A stretch of DNA of 64,000 bases, from contig JAQCHZ010000005.1 of NCBI GenBank assembly GCA_027618835.1, forward strand, positions 85,149 to 149,148. The letters run 5' to 3'. The translations under genes were made by a program, and so were the position numbers. How positions within the stretch are numbered: the first letter of the stretch is position 1; each line of letters opens with the position of its first letter. Source of the DNA: Chloroflexota bacterium. Lineage in GTDB: Bacteria > Chloroflexota > Dehalococcoidia > Lucifugimonadales > Lucifugimonadaceae. Positions 54,131 through 63,021 of this stretch are shown piece by piece. The notes beneath the pieces were generated by a model that saw nothing but the letters and a program-made list of their open reading frames with translations, had not been told where the DNA came from and ran no database searches.

Positions 54131-54996
54131 TGTCGACCGTATTAGTAACTGGCGGAGCTGGGAGCATGGGTCGGCTGGTCTGCGCTCGGCTCGCTTCAGA
54201 TGGTCACGCAGTAAAGGCGTTCGATCTGGCAACCGCTAACTTCGCCGACTTGCCCCAAGGCGTGACAGCGTTGCCGGGTGATCTCACCTCAGTTGAAGAC
54301 GTTCAAACAGCCGTTGAAGGCGTCGATGCCGTTGTGCATCTCGCTGCAATCCTCCCCCCCGTTGCTGATGAGTTGATCGATCTGACCCAGCGAGTGAACG
54401 TAGACGGAACACGGATTATCGTAGATGCCATTAAGAACACCGCACCAAGCGCCCGGTTGGTCTTTAGTTCCTCTGTAAGCGTCTACGGCACCCCAAATAA
54501 TGACGCCGAAATCGCGACATCTCAGCCTTGCGCGCCCGATGACAACTACGACAAAACGAAGGTAGAGTCGGAGCAGATTGTGGTCGACTCAGGCTTGGAT
54601 TCATGTGTGCTACGGATATCAGGTGTTTCGATTCCGATATTTCAAGAACCACCAGCCGCTTGGCCGTTTTTACCTGATCAGAAGATCGAGTTTGTTCACC
54701 GAGACGACGCCGTAAACGCTATCGTCGCTGGAGTAACGGCCGAGTTAAACGATTCAAGCCGAATCGTGAACGTCAGTGGTGGCGCTAGCTGGCGAACGAC
54801 TGGTGCCAAATACGTCGCCGACTACTTCGGAATGATCGAGGTTGATCCCGCCGACACCATTTATCAATCTGAGCCGGGGCACTTCGCTTGGTACTCAGAA
54901 CAAGGCGGAAACGCTGTGCTCGAATACCAACAGAATTCGTATACGCAGTACTTAGAGCAACTTCAGGCTGATATCGATCGCATGATGGAAGAGTAG
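54130..54996 (+). CDS. NAD-dependent epimerase/dehydratase
   Basis: A 288-residue extended short-chain dehydrogenase. The Rossmann motif is VTGGAGSMGRLV at 6-17, with SSSVSVYG and the catalytic YDKTK at about 138-142. It likely acts on a nucleotide sugar or related substrate, not determined. It is coupled to the small upstream gene by TAATG. Its 3' end overlaps the convergent membrane-protein gene by 34 nt. Confidence 0.88.
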   Translation: MSTVLVTGGAGSMGRLVCARLASDGHAVKAFDLATANFADLPQGVTALPGDLTSVEDVQTAVEGVDAVVHLAAILPPVADELIDLTQRVNVDGTRIIVDAIKNTAPSARLVFSSSVSVYGTPNNDAEIATSQPCAPDDNYDKTKVESEQIVVDSGLDSCVLRISGVSIPIFQEPPAAWPFLPDQKIEFVHRDDAVNAIVAGVTAELNDSSRIVNVSGGASWRTTGAKYVADYFGMIEVDPADTIYQSEPGHFAWYSEQGGNAVLEYQQNSYTQYLEQLQADIDRMMEE

Positions 54997-56033
54997 CAAC
55001 TACTTAAAATGAGCGGCCGGCTCATCGCTGGCTTGGTCGCCATCGTTGTTTTCGTCCGCACCCCGCTGGAATCGAATTTGATCTGACCGAATGCTGCAGC
55101 CCTCACGGCGTACGCTTCCCTGGCCGAGTTCGACATCGCTTGGAACGCAACGATAGCGAACAGGATGATGCCGACTATGCCGATTCCACCCGAAGCTCCA
55201 AGCGCCCGTTCACCAATTTCTGAAATAGAAAATCCAAACGTCACCCGCAGCAGAACGAGGCCGACTGACGCGATTGCTTGATCCAAATCCAGAAAACGAC
55301 CGACGATCAAAACGATGAGTCCAGTTTGAATCATCACCAACGCCACTCGATTTAGATTCTCGTACATCGGCTTCAGAACCAAGAACCCCCGAATTGCCGG
55401 TGCCGATACTCCGAATATGAAGCTGCTAATAAATCCGAACAACGCCACATAAATCAGAGCTTCGTTCCACGGACCGTAACCTAAAGGTGCGCTTTCGATT
55501 GCCATTCGCACGGTCACGGCGAGATACAAAGCACCAGCGACTACCGGCCAAAATACTCCGCTCACCAACCATAGTTCCGCAGGACCAGTTCTACTTTTTA
55601 ACAGTCTAATCACATCGAATAACGTCAAAGCGAACACCGCCAAGCCCGCGAACAATGAAATGCCACCAGCCAGAACTAACGGATCGGCAAACGCTGTTTT
55701 GCACATGCTCTGCCCGGTGAATCGAAGCAACAATCCGATGACAACCAGCCACATGCTTATTCGTTGCGGGAGTGGATATCGAATCGAACTACTGAAGAAT
55801 CGAGGAACGACGTGTTAGGCGAAACCCATCACGAACAATCCAGCCCAGCCGAACAGCTGAGCAATGCCGTGCGACTGCGAGTGAGTAACCCACGTCAGAC
55901 TTCGGTCCATACCGAGCAGCGGCATGATTAATATCGCAGCGCCGGTCGAGAATCCCAACGTGACAGCGATGATTAGCGAAGCGCGTATGAACGGTCGATA
56001 GAGTCGTTGTGACGACCAGCCCTCAGAAGTCAT
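54963..56033 (-). pseudogene. Polytopic membrane protein with an in-frame TAA (NnrS-like)
   Basis: Two open stretches lie in one frame, separated by TAA at 55815-55817. The first ends HGIAQLFGWAGLFVMGFA; reading through gives HVVPRFFSSSIRYPLPQR and then the second stretch, beginning MWLVVIGLLLRFTGQ. The sequence is continuous across the stop, which probably replaces a tyrosine codon. The whole has many hydrophobic helices with conserved His (H..QLFGW, HVVPR), loosely like NnrS heme-copper-type membrane proteins; the family call is uncertain. It is either a recent nonsense mutation, an error, or readthrough. Confidence 0.6.
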
Positions 56034-56132
56034 GCGTCCATTCTGCTGCATAGTGCGAGGAGCCGAAACTATTCGATATGAAGAACCTGTGTTATCTCGG
56101 TACAACTTATCCAGGTGTACAAGGCCACAGAA

Positions 56133-56870
56133 TCACACTAGCGGTCCAGCAATCGTCACACGAATAGACGGTACAGCACTGGTGGTTATCATCGAATACG
56201 ACTTACCTGCGTTCATGAACACAACGTCGCCGGGTCCTGCGACGACTGAATCTTCGCCCTCAATCGACCATTCAATCTGACCTTGAAGTACAACCCACCA
56301 ACGATTTTCATCAGCGTGTGAGGTTGCAGCAGACGACGATCCGGCAAGTTCATGTGAATATGTCGCGTAGTTTCGATTGTCGGAAACGGCAATCTCGACC
56401 CAGTTAGTAACGGTGCCATTTCGAGTGATGAAATCCTTCAGTTTGGTGTGAACGAGATTCGGATTCGCCTGCCCCTCATCGACCGGAATCAGCCGGCAAG
56501 GAGCAACGCCTTTAATATCGTGATTTGAATTCGGGTGTGTGATACCAAACCGAATCGATTGGACACCTTCTTTGGGCTGGATATCGTGTGCAAATCCGGC
56601 AGGAGCCATGATGAGATCGCCCCATTCCGAAAGCACCGGTTCGTACTGACCTATTTGCCATTGAGTTCGACCATCCAGTGCGACCCAAAATTCGTTGAAA
56701 TCTGGATGAATATGTGGGTCTGGCGGCGTTCCTGGAGGTCCTGATATCCAAACGGCTCGATTACGACCGTCTTCGATCAGAACTTCCGACCACCGTTCGC
56801 CTTCACCGTGCCGTCCCATGACGTCGGCGTGAGTTGCAATCCGCAGATTCATTGGTACTGCAGTGGTCAT
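56133..56870 (-). CDS. Bicupin-domain protein
   Basis: A 245-residue protein with two cupin folds. The first has DPHIHPDFNEFWVALDGRTQ and GDLIMAPAGFAHDIQ, giving His and Glu metal ligands. The second has ENRWWVVLQGQIEW and GPGDVVFMNAGKSY. Cupins span isomerases, dioxygenases and binding proteins. It lies 9 nt from the UxuA-like gene in the same direction, so a role in sugar-acid metabolism is likely. The ATG has an AGAGG site. Confidence 0.82.
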   Translation of the reverse strand: MTTAVPMNLRIATHADVMGRHGEGERWSEVLIEDGRNRAVWISGPPGTPPDPHIHPDFNEFWVALDGRTQWQIGQYEPVLSEWGDLIMAPAGFAHDIQPKEGVQSIRFGITHPNSNHDIKGVAPCRLIPVDEGQANPNLVHTKLKDFITRNGTVTNWVEIAVSDNRNYATYSHELAGSSSAATSHADENRWWVVLQGQIEWSIEGEDSVVAGPGDVVFMNAGKSYSMITTSAVPSIRVTIAGPLV

Positions 56871-56879
56871 ATAAGCCTC

Positions 56880-57941
56880 TTAATTTCCTGCTGCTTGAGT
56901 TGCCAACGCCGCCTGCATCATCGCTCTTGCGTAGCCGACGGTGTAAGCGAAGCCTGTGTATGTAGTTGCCGAAACACCGTTGAACGGGAACTCGGTGTCT
57001 GAGTCGTTTTCGGGCGGGTGTTCTGGATAGATCAAACGAGGATATTTTTGACGAACGAGCTCGCTCATCACAGCGAACATGTCGACCTGTCCTTCATCGA
57101 TCCACACTTCGGTGTAATCGAGTTGTGGGGTGCGTGTGACGACATTGCGGAAGTGAACATGATTGATCTGATCGCGCTCGCCAAAGTATCGGCATATTTC
57201 GACAGGATCGTGCCCTAACTCGCGAGTAACACCGCAATCGAATGTGATGCCGTTTGATGGGCTAGGCACGATGTCAGCTAATCGCTTCCAACCTTCGACC
57301 GAACCCATGATCTGACCACTGCCACGACTTATAGGCGCAGGTGGGTCATTGGGGTGCAGTGCGAGTCGCACGTTCGCCTCTTCGGCTGCTGGTATGACCG
57401 CTTTGAGGAAGTAAGTGACGTTATCCCACATTTCGTCGATCGAATGCGCTGTCTGCCCTTGTAGAGGTGGAAGATCTTTGATGCGGTCGTTGTTGAAATC
57501 CATCAACCCTGAACCACCTCGACCCGGGACAACTTTGTAGCCCTCAACGATTCGATGAGCGTAGAAGTTGTACTCCATGACAGGCAATCCCTGTCTACCG
57601 GCGATTTGGATCGCTTTGATGATGGTTTCAATATCTTCATCACGACCTGATTCGCCGAATTTCACTCTCTCTGAAGGATCGAACATGATATTGCGAAGTT
57701 CGAGATCAGCCTCGGCAACCCGATCGATATTTCGCCTAAGATCGGCGTCTGTCCAAGTTTCGAGACCGCCGGTGTCTAAGCTAGCAGTACTAACGCCGAT
57801 GACTCCGAGTTGTTTCACTCGGCGGAGTGAGCGATCTTCAAGATCGTTCAAAAACAGCGTTAACGTTGGTGTCTCATCGGTTTCCGACCAATGTCCTTGC
57901 CCTTTGACCGAGTCACTAATTCCTGCTTTGTCGTAGACCAT
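56880..57941 (-). CDS. Mannonate dehydratase (UxuA)-like enzyme
   Basis: About 353 residues, a TIM-barrel protein of the UxuA/xylose-isomerase-like group. Key segments are LALHPNDPPAPISRG, the NGITFDCGVTRELGHDPVEI region, and INHVHFRNVV, which carry the metal-ligand His, Cys and Asp residues of mannonate dehydratases. True UxuA dehydrates D-mannonate to 2-keto-3-deoxygluconate; a related acid sugar is possible. The ATG at 57941 has AGGA upstream; a longer start at 57977 exists. It is followed closely by the bicupin gene. Confidence 0.82.
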   Translation of the reverse strand: MVYDKAGISDSVKGQGHWSETDETPTLTLFLNDLEDRSLRRVKQLGVIGVSTASLDTGGLETWTDADLRRNIDRVAEADLELRNIMFDPSERVKFGESGRDEDIETIIKAIQIAGRQGLPVMEYNFYAHRIVEGYKVVPGRGGSGLMDFNNDRIKDLPPLQGQTAHSIDEMWDNVTYFLKAVIPAAEEANVRLALHPNDPPAPISRGSGQIMGSVEGWKRLADIVPSPSNGITFDCGVTRELGHDPVEICRYFGERDQINHVHFRNVVTRTPQLDYTEVWIDEGQVDMFAVMSELVRQKYPRLIYPEHPPENDSDTEFPFNGVSATTYTGFAYTVGYARAMMQAALATQAAGN

Positions 57942-58006
57942 TTGATGTTCCTGTAGGTTCTGCGTAGATAAGTTCATTCAGCTCGAAATCGGATTATTGG
58001 TCAGCG

Positions 58007-59374
58007 CTAAACCATGCCATGAGCAACGTATTCGTGGTCGACACCATCGTATAGCTCTTCCCACCGTTTTACGATGCCGATGCGCCAGTCTTCCGCTAGC
58101 TTCTTCAACTCAGCGGTAATCTCCGGCTCTAAATCGACAAGATTCACCGATTCAGCCGGATCGGTTTCGACATCCGAAAGATGCACCTCGGCGATTGGTT
58201 CGGCTGCTTCAACGAGTTGACCATTGAGCACAAGCTTCCACTTACCTCGGCGCACGGCCGTCTGTCCGTCCATCTCCCAGAAGATAGCGCGTTCTTCAAG
58301 GTCTTTACCGTCGACCACATGAGATAGAACGCTGGTCCCATCGATTTCATATTGCGACGAATCGACGCCTATAGCCTCAAGCACCGTCGGAACTACGTCC
58401 ATCGATGCGCAAGACTGGTCACTCACCTGCCCTGCCGGAATTCGGGCTGGCCAATGCATGATCGCCGGTTCTTTGACTCCACCATCGAACAAGCTGAACT
58501 TGTGACCTTTCAGACCGCCCGACGTTCCACCGTAGTACGGGTCCTGAGAGCCATCAAGCCAATTGCGTGATTCACGCGAAGGTCCATTGTCGGAAGTGAA
58601 AACCGACAATGTGTTCTCTGTCAGATTCAGCCGTTCAAGTTCGTCTTTTATCTTGGCAACCGCATCATCGACCGCACTGATCATCGCAGCCATCACCTGT
58701 CGATCCCACGGCAGGCCAGCAAAGCGATCCATGTACTCCTGAGGAGCGTGCATAGGGTAGTGAGGAGCATTGAACGGCACGTAGAGGAAGAACGGCTTAT
58801 CCGACTTGGCCATCTCTCTGATGTATTCGATCGCCTTCTTGGCAATTAGCTCAGTGAAGTACTCGCCATTGCGCCAGATCTCTTCATTGTTCTCCCAGAG
58901 ATCGTGCGTTGGGTTCATGCTGGGTCCGGGTCGATTCGCACCCCAGTAGTAGATGTGTGAAAAGAAGTCGATACAGCCCGCCATGAATCCGAACGTCTTG
59001 TCGAATCCGTGTGCGCCCGGTCGTGATTCTTCAGCAAGTCCCAGATGCCACTTTCCAGTCAGGGCAGTTTGATAGCCCTCTTTTTTGAGCATAGTCGCCA
59101 AAGTGGGAGTGCTTTGCGGAAGCCCACTAGCAGTTCGATGGCCTCTGAGGATCGACCGAACACCCGCGTTGCCCGGGTATCGGCCCGATAACAACGAAGC
59201 TCGCGAAGGCGAACAGACCGGACTATTCGAGTACCAATTGGTGAATCGAACTCCGTCCTTTGCCATTCGATCGAGCGTCGGGGTCTTGAAATCAGTCGTA
59301 CCCATGCATGACAGGTCACCGTACCCCTGATCGTCGGTCAGGTAAACGATCACGTTCGGTCGTGTATCAGCCAT
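58007..59374 (-). CDS. Type I sulfatase
   Basis: A 455-residue sulfatase. The N-terminal metal site is VIVYLTDDQGYGD. The formylglycine motif is C54-S-P-S-R58 in SPVCSPSRASLLSGRYP, of the cysteine type needing a maturase; no maturase gene is in the window. Further motifs are TGKWHLG and FTSDNGPS. No signal peptide is seen, so it may be cytoplasmic. It would remove sulfate from carbohydrates or other esters. It is upstream of and in line with the UxuA-like and bicupin genes, suggesting one catabolic unit. Confidence 0.93.
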   Translation of the reverse strand: MADTRPNVIVYLTDDQGYGDLSCMGTTDFKTPTLDRMAKDGVRFTNWYSNSPVCSPSRASLLSGRYPGNAGVRSILRGHRTASGLPQSTPTLATMLKKEGYQTALTGKWHLGLAEESRPGAHGFDKTFGFMAGCIDFFSHIYYWGANRPGPSMNPTHDLWENNEEIWRNGEYFTELIAKKAIEYIREMAKSDKPFFLYVPFNAPHYPMHAPQEYMDRFAGLPWDRQVMAAMISAVDDAVAKIKDELERLNLTENTLSVFTSDNGPSRESRNWLDGSQDPYYGGTSGGLKGHKFSLFDGGVKEPAIMHWPARIPAGQVSDQSCASMDVVPTVLEAIGVDSSQYEIDGTSVLSHVVDGKDLEERAIFWEMDGQTAVRRGKWKLVLNGQLVEAAEPIAEVHLSDVETDPAESVNLVDLEPEITAELKKLAEDWRIGIVKRWEELYDGVDHEYVAHGMV

Positions 59375-59644
59375 TCAATTTCATTCCTCTTTGGAGTTGC
59401 CTGTCGACAGATAATCATCTCGATGGCGAAAGCCTAAAGCATGATTTATAGAATCGAAATGTGAATCGAACGGTTTTATTGGAATCTATCGAACTGATTA
59501 CTTCATCATTATTCTCGGAACGAGACCATCAGTAACCTGCCAGTTCACTTAGTATTTCGGGTTATTATTGTTTGTCTGATATCTAAATGCGGTTTGGCGA
59601 TCAGACACGAGCTATCTACGCGAATTACTGGATACCTGAGAAAA

Positions 59645-59779
59645 ATGCCTGACTGGTGGCTGGAAGCGACATTACCGACAGTCTCTGGCGTTGTGTTGTT
59701 TGTGCTATGGGTGTTCATCCCTGCTCCCGAGGGCGAATCAGATTTCGGATCGCGCTTACGAGATAGGTTCCGCAAATAA
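59645..59779 (+). CDS. Small single-pass membrane protein
   Basis: About 44 residues from ATG 59645 (a TTG at 59594 would give 61). It has one hydrophobic segment, LPTVSGVVLFVLWVFI, and a charged C-terminus. It is linked to the following giant fusion gene by a 1-nt TAATG overlap, so it is probably translated with it. No family is recognised. Confidence 0.45.
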   Translation: MPDWWLEATLPTVSGVVLFVLWVFIPAPEGESDFGSRLRDRFRK

Positions 59780-62700
59780 TGTTTGCAAGCGCAGATCGCA
59801 AGCGACTTCTAGTCGGCCTCATCCTCCTAGTCATCATCATGGGGACGTTCCTCGCATTCAACCGAGTTCCAAAGATCGGCATTGTTGGCGAAGATCTCGA
59901 CGCCGTACAGTCGCCCACAAGCCAGTGCTTCCAGGGATTCTGTATCGAGCGTGATCCCGGCGTTAGCTTCATGACTCGATGGATCAAATTCTCGATCACC
60001 TATCTTCGACTCGTAACTGTCGGCATGACGTTCGCGTTCCTAACAGCTGGACTCGCCGAAGCATTCCTATTTTCAAAATCGATAAGTAAAGGCCTACCTA
60101 CCGCCGGAGTATTCAGACGCACTGTTCAGGGAACCGTCACAGGCGGAGTGATGAATCTCTGTTCTGCCTGCATCGTTCCGGTATCTTCGGCGTTCCACAA
60201 ACGAGCGAGTATCGAAGGTGCCATCGCAATGGTGCAGGGTTCCACCACCCTGAATATTCCCGCGCTAGCGATGGTCTTCTTTGTGTTCAGTCCAGTTCTA
60301 GGCTTTAGTCGACTAATACTGGCAATCGTGGGTGCGCTAATTATTGGGCCAATCGTAGTGCTAAGTGTTCGTCGTGACCGAGTAAAGCAAGTCGAGATCC
60401 CCGACACGTATGAGGATCCCGTTGATGTTGCGAGTTGGGGTGAGATTCTTGCTCCGGCGTTCCGGCATTGGGCGAAGGCGAGTATTGGATACGCAATTCG
60501 ACTTTCGCCAATCATGATTCTTGCCGGGTTTGCTAGCGGACTAGCCATCCAATGGCTTAGTCCTGAGGTGGTCGCTACCTATTTAGGTAACGACGTTCGT
60601 GGAATTTTGCTGGCGGCAACTTTCGGTATTCTGATCAACGTCCCTCTGCTATTTGAAATCCCGCTTGTTGCCTTGCTGCTGCTGCTCGGGATGGGAACTG
60701 CCCCTGCTGCAACATTGCTATTCAGCGCAGCTGCAGGTGGGCCGGTGACTTTCTGGGGTCTCTCGAAACTGATGCCACGTAAAGCTTTGTTGACCTTCGC
60801 CGGTGCGACTTGGGGCGTCGGAGCGTTGGGCGGAATTCTGGTGCTCATCGGCGGACAGTATTTCTGGGAAGACGCAGGTCTGAGCGACCGAGTTGCCAAG
60901 GCAACTGAACAACGAACCGTTGAAGAACTCTTCATTGCTTCGGGCACAGATCCGGTGAATATCGAAGCGTACCCAACTGTATTCGATGGTGTGCCAGCGG
61001 CCGACGAGTTCGCTCCGTTCCAGAACATCGCTCCGCTAATCGGTTCTGAAGCGTTGATCGAAAACAGATATCCCGGAGTTGCGATTTTCGACTACGACCA
61101 AGACGGTGATCTCGATTTCTACGTCACTTCTGGCGAAACGAATGCTGTGTTCCAAATCACTCGTGGTGGGCCTAATAAGCTGTTCCGCAACGATGGCGAT
61201 AACGTGTTCACAGAAGTCGCCGACGGTGCGGGTGTGGCAGCAGCGAGCCACAATTCAACGGCTGTCGCTGCGTGCGACCTCGACAATGACGGGTACCAGG
61301 ATCTTTACGTTGGTGCACAAGGAAGAATCGGTGACAACCTCGACTACCGCTCGGTTTCTGGTAACCCGTCCCTCGCAGTGGCCGTTCAAGACAACCTATT
61401 CCACAACAATGGCGATGGTACTTTTACCGACATAACATCGGCCGCATTCGGTCAAGATGTGAACTCCCGATCAGCGGCAAGCATCGCATGTGGCGATATC
61501 GACAACGATGGCTGGCTCGACCTGTACATCGGCAATCGCGCCGACCAAGATTTCGTCCGCTTCGATACGTCTCGACATCATGGTCACTTCAACACGTTCT
61601 TCCGCAATAACGGCGACCTAACTTTCTCTGACGAAACGGTCGAGTCTGGTCTGATCTCTCCGCCCATTAGAATGCGTGACATCGCAGGCAACCCGATCAC
61701 ATTCCCTGCCCCTGACAATACCGAGATAGAAGGTTTCGACATCAGCATTGTCGATGGAAATGGCAACATAGTTGGTGATCCTGCGGGCCAGACATGGGCC
61801 ACGCTGATGTTCGACCACGACTCAGACGGGGACCTTGATTTGTGGGTTGGCGACGATGGTGATCGGCTGAAGGTTTATCGCAACGATTCAAACCCTGCAG
61901 GAATCACGTTTACGCCCATCGAAGAGCTCCTTGGCATAGACCAAATGGGTCAATGGATGGGATTCGCACTTGGCGATTACGATGGGGACAACGATCTCGA
62001 CGTGTTTGTCACCAACATGGGCTATCAGCCTCTTCAGCGACCGTGGCCAACCATCCCCTCGGCAGACTGCGCCTACTACCACTCGACCGACACGGGTACA
62101 TGCTTCCACGCCTTGATCGAAAATCGGGTTAACGAAGGTGCCGATGCGAACCGTCCGGGTGCATTCGTGATCGTCACAGGTGAGACTTCAGTGACAGCAA
62201 GTACGATCGTGCCGCCGAGCTCTTTGGACGAGGATTTCACGACCTCACTTGAAGCCGAAGTTAATGGGCTTGAAGCCTACGAATTCGGATTCGGCACAGC
62301 GTTCTTCGATATGGACAACGACGCCGACCAAGATCTCTACTGGCTAGGTTCACTTGCAGCCCGTGGCGAGGGTCCGCAGGGCGATTTCGCACCGGGAATC
62401 GGGCGGCTACTCCAAAACGATGGGAACGGAGCTTTTATGGACGTCACAGCTGAGGCTCAAATCATTGACTCGTTGGCGGTCGACTACTCAGTTCTTGATC
62501 CAGATGACAATGATTTCAACGCTTCGAAACAGCGGATTGGTGTCGAGTTCCACGAGAACGGCAAGGGCGTTGCGATTGGCGATTTGAACGGCGATGGGTT
62601 TATCGACGTGATCGGAACCAACTCGAACGGAGAGACTTTCGATGCTGGCGGCGAGCGTGCGATAGCCAGCGGTCCGCTATTCGTCTGGATGAACAGCGGT

Positions 62701-63009
62701 GGCGATAATCACTGGGTATCGTTCAGTCTTCGAGGGCGCATGGCTATCGATGGCTCAGGATCTAACGCCGACGCTATTGGCGCGAAGATCACCGTGAGCT
62801 ACGCATCCGCCAACGGTGAGACAATCGTTCAGACCAGCGAAGTACTCGGTTCTTCTAGCTTCCTATCAATGAGTTCGCTCGACGCCCATTTCGGTGTTGG
62901 CGCAGCTGATTCAGTGGACGTAACAGTCGAATGGCCGAGTGGTCGGACTACGACGCTGAATGATGTTGACGTGAACCAACTCCGAGAATTAACCGAACCG
63001 GCGAGCTAG
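59779..63009 (+). CDS. Permease (ArsP/DUF318-like) fused to FG-GAP repeats and an ASPIC/UnbV domain
   Basis: A 1076-residue protein. Residues about 1-375 form a polytopic permease of the ArsP_1/DUF318 type, with MNLCSACIVPVSSAFHKR supplying its CxxC and about eight membrane helices. From about 436 on it has FG-GAP/VCBS blades with calcium-loop motifs: DYDQDGDLDFY (436), DLDNDGYQDLY (500), DIDNDGWLDLY (573), DHDSDGDLDLW (679), DYDGDNDLDVF (733), DMDNDADQDLY (845) and DLNGDGFIDVI (935). A C-terminal ASPIC_UnbV domain (about 975-1070) includes GDNHWVSFSLRG and SLDAHFGVG. The mix implies a membrane transporter carrying a large extracytoplasmic beta-propeller. Substrate unknown. Confidence 0.85.
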   Translation: MFASADRKRLLVGLILLVIIMGTFLAFNRVPKIGIVGEDLDAVQSPTSQCFQGFCIERDPGVSFMTRWIKFSITYLRLVTVGMTFAFLTAGLAEAFLFSKSISKGLPTAGVFRRTVQGTVTGGVMNLCSACIVPVSSAFHKRASIEGAIAMVQGSTTLNIPALAMVFFVFSPVLGFSRLILAIVGALIIGPIVVLSVRRDRVKQVEIPDTYEDPVDVASWGEILAPAFRHWAKASIGYAIRLSPIMILAGFASGLAIQWLSPEVVATYLGNDVRGILLAATFGILINVPLLFEIPLVALLLLLGMGTAPAATLLFSAAAGGPVTFWGLSKLMPRKALLTFAGATWGVGALGGILVLIGGQYFWEDAGLSDRVAKATEQRTVEELFIASGTDPVNIEAYPTVFDGVPAADEFAPFQNIAPLIGSEALIENRYPGVAIFDYDQDGDLDFYVTSGETNAVFQITRGGPNKLFRNDGDNVFTEVADGAGVAAASHNSTAVAACDLDNDGYQDLYVGAQGRIGDNLDYRSVSGNPSLAVAVQDNLFHNNGDGTFTDITSAAFGQDVNSRSAASIACGDIDNDGWLDLYIGNRADQDFVRFDTSRHHGHFNTFFRNNGDLTFSDETVESGLISPPIRMRDIAGNPITFPAPDNTEIEGFDISIVDGNGNIVGDPAGQTWATLMFDHDSDGDLDLWVGDDGDRLKVYRNDSNPAGITFTPIEELLGIDQMGQWMGFALGDYDGDNDLDVFVTNMGYQPLQRPWPTIPSADCAYYHSTDTGTCFHALIENRVNEGADANRPGAFVIVTGETSVTASTIVPPSSLDEDFTTSLEAEVNGLEAYEFGFGTAFFDMDNDADQDLYWLGSLAARGEGPQGDFAPGIGRLLQNDGNGAFMDVTAEAQIIDSLAVDYSVLDPDDNDFNASKQRIGVEFHENGKGVAIGDLNGDGFIDVIGTNSNGETFDAGGERAIASGPLFVWMNSGGDNHWVSFSLRGRMAIDGSGSNADAIGAKITVSYASANGETIVQTSEVLGSSSFLSMSSLDAHFGVGAADSVDVTVEWPSGRTTTLNDVDVNQLRELTEPAS

Positions 63010-63021
63010 CAGCTGCCCGGG

